From: Cryptomeria japonica
Lineage: Eukaryota > Streptophyta > Pinopsida > Cupressales > Cupressaceae
DNA length: 64,000 nt
Direction: 5' to 3'
NCBI RefSeq assembly: GCF_030272615.1
Contig: NC_081406.1
Coordinates: forward strand, 233,544,396-233,608,395
Shown here: positions 59,105 to 64,000 of the stretch, piece by piece
How the letters are laid out: the number at the start of each line of letters is the position of its first letter
Position numbering within the stretch: position 1 is the first letter of the stretch
Translations under genes and position numbers: made by a program
Notes under the pieces: generated by a model
The model's input: only the letters and a program-made list of their open reading frames with translations
Databases searched by the model: none
Told to the model about the DNA's origin: nothing

Positions 59105-60960
59105 ATAACACCATTATAAGCATGTTAAAAAATTAGATTCAATCATTCTTATAATGATGAATCATCTAAATTAGTCCTTGGAATCAAGGAGTTCATCAAA
59201 GAAGAAATAGTGTTGGTGAGTCTAGAAGTTTAAACCCTTTTAGATTTTCTCTTTCTTCATTACACACAATATTTGTTGTGTTACTTCAAAAGAATAAGGT
59301 TAGGTATTACTATTCAATTGTGTTCTTTGGAGAGTTATTAAAGGATAAAGTACTCAATAACAGAGAATCAATCATATGCCTTAGTCAAGATTGTGAAGAA
59401 ATACATACCATACTTGATCAGGACAAAAGTAATTGCATATGTTCCACACATAATAACAAAGGACATTCTTACTTGATAGGAAACTTCAAGGAAATTGTGC
59501 AACTGGATCAATGAGATCCAATAATATTACATTGAGGATCAAACAAATAAGATATTCAAAGCCCAAGGTTACCCAAACTTATGGCAAAGATAACTTGGAG
59601 GCAATTGAGGTTAATAAAAGTATTTGTGATCATGCACCATCTTGTTTCAAATTAGAAAATGATTCTTGGCACAAGGATATAATGTTCTATATTCAAAACA
59701 TGAAATGATCCTTTGAGATGAGTAAGTGCCAATGAATATCTCCTAGACTAAAATCCAATAAATATGTGCTCATCCATAATTGATTATTACAAAGAGATCC
59801 AAATGGATTGATAATAAAATTCCTTAACCAATAATAGTCAAATAGAGTGGGATGAATTCCATTAGGATATTTAGAGGAATTTTCAAGAGAAAAACAACTA
59901 CTCATATGATCATTGAGTTGATTTTCTAGCAGTACACAATTCAAAGATGTGGCTAAAAGAGTAAGGATATGTGATATCGTCCAAAGGTTTATAAGTAAAT
60001 TAACATTTGTGGGTGGTCCCCCTCTTATGTCTATGATCCAGTAGAGGCTCATTTTTTACATTAGGGGATTAATTTCATAAGAGAAATTTAAGAGAGATTT
60101 AGTAATATATATAATTGGATTCTTGTGGAAAATGTTTATTTTATCAAAGGGGTTGATGTAGTTCCAAACCATAGTGCTACATCAAGGGTGGTAATTGATT
60201 TTTTATTGAATAACACCATAACTTGGTTTGGTGTACCTACAAGAACTACTATAGATAATGATATGTGTTCCAAGTTACATATTTTTTCTAGCCTATGCAC
60301 TAATTATGGATTTAATCTAATTCACTCTTCACTTTACCATCCCTATGAAAATTTGAAAAAATTGAGTAGATAGCAATAAGTCTTATAAAGATCATTAAAA
60401 AAGAGATAGGATATAAGTAAGAAAAGGTAGGATCCTAAGATAAAGTATCCACTATGGGATGATATCACAAAAAAATGTTATTATTAAACCTCATTTGAGA
60501 TTGTTTATTGGATGAACACCAAGATGCTAGCGAGCTTGGAGATGTTTATATATAAAATATTGCAAGAAGTAATGAGACTATGGACACTAGATTATCATGT
60601 ATGGTTATAGAGTTGATAGTACATATGAGAATATAATAATTACACAAGAAAAGATCTTATTAAGTAAGAAATGGAATATTTTTTTGACAAGAACGCATCT
60701 CAAAGAAATATCCAAGTGGTTTGGTTCTCATGTGGAATGTAAAATCAGAGGACAAGGAAAGACATGGAAAGTTTGATCTGTTATGCATCAAGCCACATAA
60801 AGTTGTAAGAGAGTATGATCACAATGTGTACCATCTAAAAGAGTTGATAGGAGGGCTAATGGAGTTTTCCATTCATGGTTAACATTTGAAACACTTTTTT
60901 TGCATAAGTGTAGATTATACGTCAAGTAAGGTATGATTTTGTCTTGTGCTTTTCTAGTCA

Positions 60961-61976
60961 TATAAGTACCTTCTAGTGTGTTGTTATGTAACTATGACTC
61001 TTGTTCATCATGGTGAAGTATAAGGTCTTGGTCCCTTTTTGTGCCCCATTTATTTTTCTTTTGGGGATGGTTGGATTCTCATTGTGTCCACAAGAGGAAC
61101 GCATGCTTAAATAGAGCCTATGGTGACAATCTTGCAATGTCAAATTATACTTGAGTCCCTTCTCTTTTGTGTCTCAACCTAATCAGGTTCATCACATATA
61201 ACCAATATGAGAAATATCTAAATGAATATTCACTTAATCAACTTTCACTTGAGTATTATCTTTACCTACCCTATGTTTCAAATCTCAAGTTGTTATTATT
61301 TGTAAATATAAAATTTTCTAAGTTTTGGGGGTTTGTACAAGTGTTCTTGACCAATTTTAGAATGTTGCAAGGGTACCAAGTTCATGAAGTTAGTGAAGTT
61401 GTGATATATTTCATCAAGGAACAAAATGTGTGACATAACAAGAAAAAGAAAAGTTAAGTGTCACGTAACACAAAGTTAAGAATGTCACAAAGTTTACAAG
61501 TTCATGAACCTTGCAACAATATGATATGTGAATGAAAATAAAGTGAAGAAAAGGATAAAGTAATTTTCAAAATTCTTGATATTATGTAGTTCATGAGTTA
61601 CAAGCTTTGCAAAAATGCAAGTAGGTTCACAACAAGCACACATGTTTGAGAAAATAAAAATAAAGAAGAATGAAAGAAAAAGAAGAAGAAAAATGGGTAC
61701 ATTCAAATGTCACATAGTTCATGAGCTCATGGACTATGCGAAGTGTAATGTGGTTTACTCAAAGACTATATCTTCAATAAACAAAGAAAAACGCGTTTAT
61801 GGAAAAGTTTCTAAATGTGAGAAACAAACCAAAAATGTTTTGAATTCTACAACTACTCATGTATATTTCAACCACCTTTATGGTGCCATGAATTTTATAA
61901 AAGACCCCTTATCTATGAGGTGCTCATTATACTTCAAAATTATAATAGATGTAAATGTTAGAGATCTACATGGGAT
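60961..61976. other. Non-coding stretch with short diverged repeats
   Basis: No gene is supported. Diverged copies of a phrase like acaaagttcatgagc-ttgcaa recur near 61490, 61590 and 61710. They are perhaps the 3' untranslated region of the gypsy fossil. An open frame of 136 codons at 61615-62025 shows no known motif. Confidence 0.35.
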
Positions 61977-62150
61977 GATTTTTGGCCCCAAAGGCTTTCT
62001 TCCTTTTCCTTTTAAGTGCTTCTAGGTTGTGATTTCTAGCATAAATCAAGGGTTATAACTACTGATTTTTGGCCCCAAAGGCTTCCTTCCTTTTCCTTTT
62101 AAGTGCTTCTAGGTTGTGATTTCTAGCATAAATCAAGGGTTATAACTACT
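61977..62150. repeat. 87-bp tandem duplication
   Basis: 61977-62063 and 62064-62150 are two head-to-tail copies starting gatttttggccccaaaggct, differing by one base (tttcttcc against ttccttcc). A recent duplication. Confidence 0.95.
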
Positions 62151-63733
62151 TTGGTCATGGGAATCCATGGTTTGGTACCATTCATGGCGTTTTAGGAGTA
62201 ACAATGGCTTATATGTTCTCCTTAGTTTGGTCAAGTATTTGATCATTTCCAGGAGCTATATAGGTCTAAGATTTCTTTGTAATAAGGGTTGGTCATTTGG
62301 GTTTCCTCAATTCACATAGTGCTAATATATACAATCTAGGGTTTGAAAAAGTGTGTATTTATTCATCATCTAGGCATTTCATCAAAGAGGTTGCAAAAAC
62401 AAAACTACTATAGAAAATATTTAGTCTTGTGTCTCCTTGGCATGTTGTAGATATTTTGGAAAGTTTTGAGCAGAGAGGAGTGATAAGCACTTTTTTTTTT
62501 TTTTGTATCTTTCCTTGACCACTTAGTATTATAATTGTAATATGAACTAAATAAGTGTAATAGCACTTTAAATTCAATATAGAAATTACTATTTGTACTG
62601 GTCTTTTTGATGCCGCATGTGAATGTCTACAAATTAGGAAAGGGATGATTAAGAAGACTTGGTTACACAATGGCATTTTTTTTTTTTTTTCTTATCTAAT
62701 GCTTTTATGGTTGGATTTGACTTTGCAACCCAATAAGACATTGATCTTGAGAAGCTTGACACTCCATCCTCTAAAAGAACACATCATTTATCATTAATGT
62801 AGAAGATAATTTTAGGATTTGTGTAGATTATGATTCGATCTAGTTCCAACAATGGAAACATCTTTGTGAGCTCATATAAATCATTCCCAAATCATCTTCT
62901 TGCACTCATATTTTGCATTCTTTGCATTAATGTCTTTCTCAACTAAATAGAGGTCATTGCAATGGGCAACCTTAATCTAGTAACAACTTTTAGGATTAAA
63001 GATTACACTTTAGTACCATTGCATCCCATTTTTCATGTGTCATTGTTGAATTGTAGTTAAAAACCTTGTCGTAGGTTGCATCTCAGAACACATTCTTAGG
63101 CCTACCTAATCCCAAAGTGTAGTAGATACTATCTACTCTGGTTGTTAGCTTTTAGTCCTTTATAATCCATTGACGAATTATTCTTTTACCCATATGAATT
63201 ACATCCTCTAGCCTTGCTAAAAACACTATTTACTAGAATTATGACAGTGTTGTTTTAGGACCTAATAGAACTTATTCTTAGTACAATATACAATTAAGTG
63301 GCTCTTGGTTTATAAAGCTAAACAATTAGTACAAAGAGTGCACCAAAAGCTAAGTGTTCACAAGACATACATTGTTTTACTTATCAAATAAAACGACTAC
63401 TTTATATAATATATAAATAGTAACTTCACTTCTCATAAGTCACATCACTATAAAATTAATAATAGATATTTGAGAAACTTCTAAATTATAAAGCAAATAT
63501 TTCTAATATTTTTTTTAATCAAAACAACATTACAATCCAATCCAATCCAAGACTTTAACATAAAAAGTGCATCATTTCTCACTTAAAATATACATAAATA
63601 AATGAATAAATATAAATGATTCTAATGACCATTAATTATCCATCAGACTAGGAATAGACTAACAATATAGAAGCACTGGCCTAAGAATCAGAAGCAGGAA
63701 GCAGCCTAGTAATGTTGAAAAATCCCAAAAAGA
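62151..63733. other. Non-coding DNA up to the peroxiredoxin gene
   Basis: Two T runs (about 62491-62504 and 62678-62691) and AT-rich sequence; no other gene or repeat seen. The part next to 63734 must contain the 3' untranslated region of the peroxiredoxin gene; its end could not be fixed. Confidence 0.4.
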
Positions 63734-63952
63734 TTACAGACTCTCGAGCATTTTAAGGGTCTCCTCAACATGTTTCTCTGGCTGAAATTGGTTGTTATAT
63801 ACAAGCTGGACTACTCCGTTCTTGTCAAGAACATACGTCTCCCTGCCAGGCAGTGACCCAAAGAAGTCCCCTGGAACTCCCCATTCTTTTCTCACCTTGT
63901 TCCCTTCGTCACTTAGCAATGTGAAAGGAAGCCTGTATTTCTTTGCAAAGGC
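63734..63952 (-). CDS. PRXQ: Peroxiredoxin Q, last exon (partial gene)
   Basis: The exon encodes AFAKKYRLPFTLLSDEGNKV onwards, then KEWGVPGDFFGSLPGRETYV, DKNGVVQLVYNN and EKHVEETLKMLESL with stop TAA at 63736-63734. This is the conserved C-terminal third of plant peroxiredoxin Q (BCP type), a thioredoxin-dependent peroxidase of the chloroplast that reduces hydrogen and lipid peroxides. Peroxidatic and resolving Cys lie in earlier exons outside the window, so none is expected here. I start the exon at 63952: the sequence before it on the minus strand, tgctttctccag, is a good splice acceptor, and MAELCFLQ upstream does not fit the family. Intact, unlike everything else in the window. Confidence 0.9.
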   Translation of the reverse strand, partial: AFAKKYRLPFTLLSDEGNKVRKEWGVPGDFFGSLPGRETYVLDKNGVVQLVYNNQFQPEKHVEETLKMLESL

Positions 63953-64000
63953 CTGGAGAAAGCACAGCTCAGCCATTGTCTTGCTTACTCAAGGAAAAAA
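63953..64000 (-). other. 3' end of the last intron of the peroxiredoxin Q gene
   Basis: A pyrimidine-rich tgctttctccag acceptor (63964-63953 on the minus strand) precedes the exon. The rest of the intron runs out of the window. Confidence 0.7.

Larger units (their letters stand above)
56095..60960 (+). pseudogene. Old Ty3/gypsy pol fossil, twice interrupted
   Basis: Pieces of one plus-strand pol can be followed in order. The RT start is at 56115-56438 (KMQKELMKLKERGIY, DFRNLNI). After an insertion the RT middle resumes at 57926-58310 (TSPWGTHVYLTMLFGL, FLNAKKYIFGIEEGVLLGHI). After a second insertion there is RNase H at about 59105-59400 (VVLLQKNK). Integrase follows at about 59740-60370 (SATSRVVIDFLLNNTITWFG, YHPYENL), then the integrase C-terminal region near 60740-60900 (HKVVREYDHNVYHLKELIGG). 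Stops and frameshifts are frequent. It is much older than the giant gypsy at 25948 and lies in the opposite orientation. No LTR pair was found for it. Confidence 0.75.

Noticed and set aside
61615-62025. 136-codon open frame
   Set aside because: Starts in diverged repeats, ends in the 87-bp duplication, has no recognisable motif and an ordinary length for AT-rich random sequence.
63953-63976. Met at 63976 as the start of the peroxiredoxin protein
   Set aside because: The bases after it form a splice acceptor, the residues MAELCFLQ do not fit the family, and the true N-terminal two thirds with the catalytic Cys would be missing.

Overview
This window is repeat DNA from a large-genome seed plant, most likely a gymnosperm (conifer type). 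That assignment is an inference from nested, decayed LTR retrotransposons, the near absence of host genes and one nuclear exon for a chloroplast-type protein; no single feature names the species. The only convincing host gene is the last exon of a peroxiredoxin Q gene at the right edge (63734-63952, minus strand). No rRNA, tRNA gene or CRISPR array was seen.

Layout, left to right. 1-3330: a plus-strand copia-type element with gag and protease only, then an LTR. 3332-3674: a tiny TRIM/SMART element (two 138-bp LTRs, primer-binding site, polypurine tract). 3722-10799: a full-length minus-strand Ty1/copia element (Copia-1) with long LTRs and a 4-5 bp target duplication. 11650-14863: a decayed DDE-type transposase gene with an internal decapeptide minisatellite. 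15424-17369 and 52448-53270: two blocks of a purine-rich GA array, now about 35 kb apart. 53271-55389: non-coding DNA and an unrecognised coiled-coil pseudogene. 56095-60960: an old Ty3/gypsy pol fossil cut by a probable solo LTR and a second insertion. 60961-63733: mostly featureless DNA with an 87-bp tandem duplication.

The 35 kb between the GA blocks is a Russian-doll nest. A minus-strand copia element (Copia-2, 17370-23295) abuts the left GA block. A plus-strand, pol-less LTR element (23296-51143) lies in its right LTR. Inside that, cutting a long reading frame at codon 59, sits a 20,956-bp minus-strand Ty3/gypsy element (25948-46903) with a perfect AGTGC target duplication. The outer plus-strand element has discordant flanks: its right side belongs to a different copy of the Copia-2 family (LTR 51195-52447), so the nest was rearranged.

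The most interesting object is the gypsy giant. Each LTR is about 6.89 kb, nearly as long as the 7.18-kb internal region. Each LTR carries, in the sense orientation, a reading frame of about 1,213 codons. All five stops in the left copy are sense codons in the right copy, and the right-copy defects that I checked are intact on the left, so the frame was probably open when the element inserted. Upstream of it each LTR has four copies of a 278-bp unit with a CACGTGG box and, in the opposite orientation to the element, a TATAAA inside an inverted repeat. The pol order is also unusual: gag, protease, extra RNase H, reverse transcriptase, degenerate RNase H, integrase.
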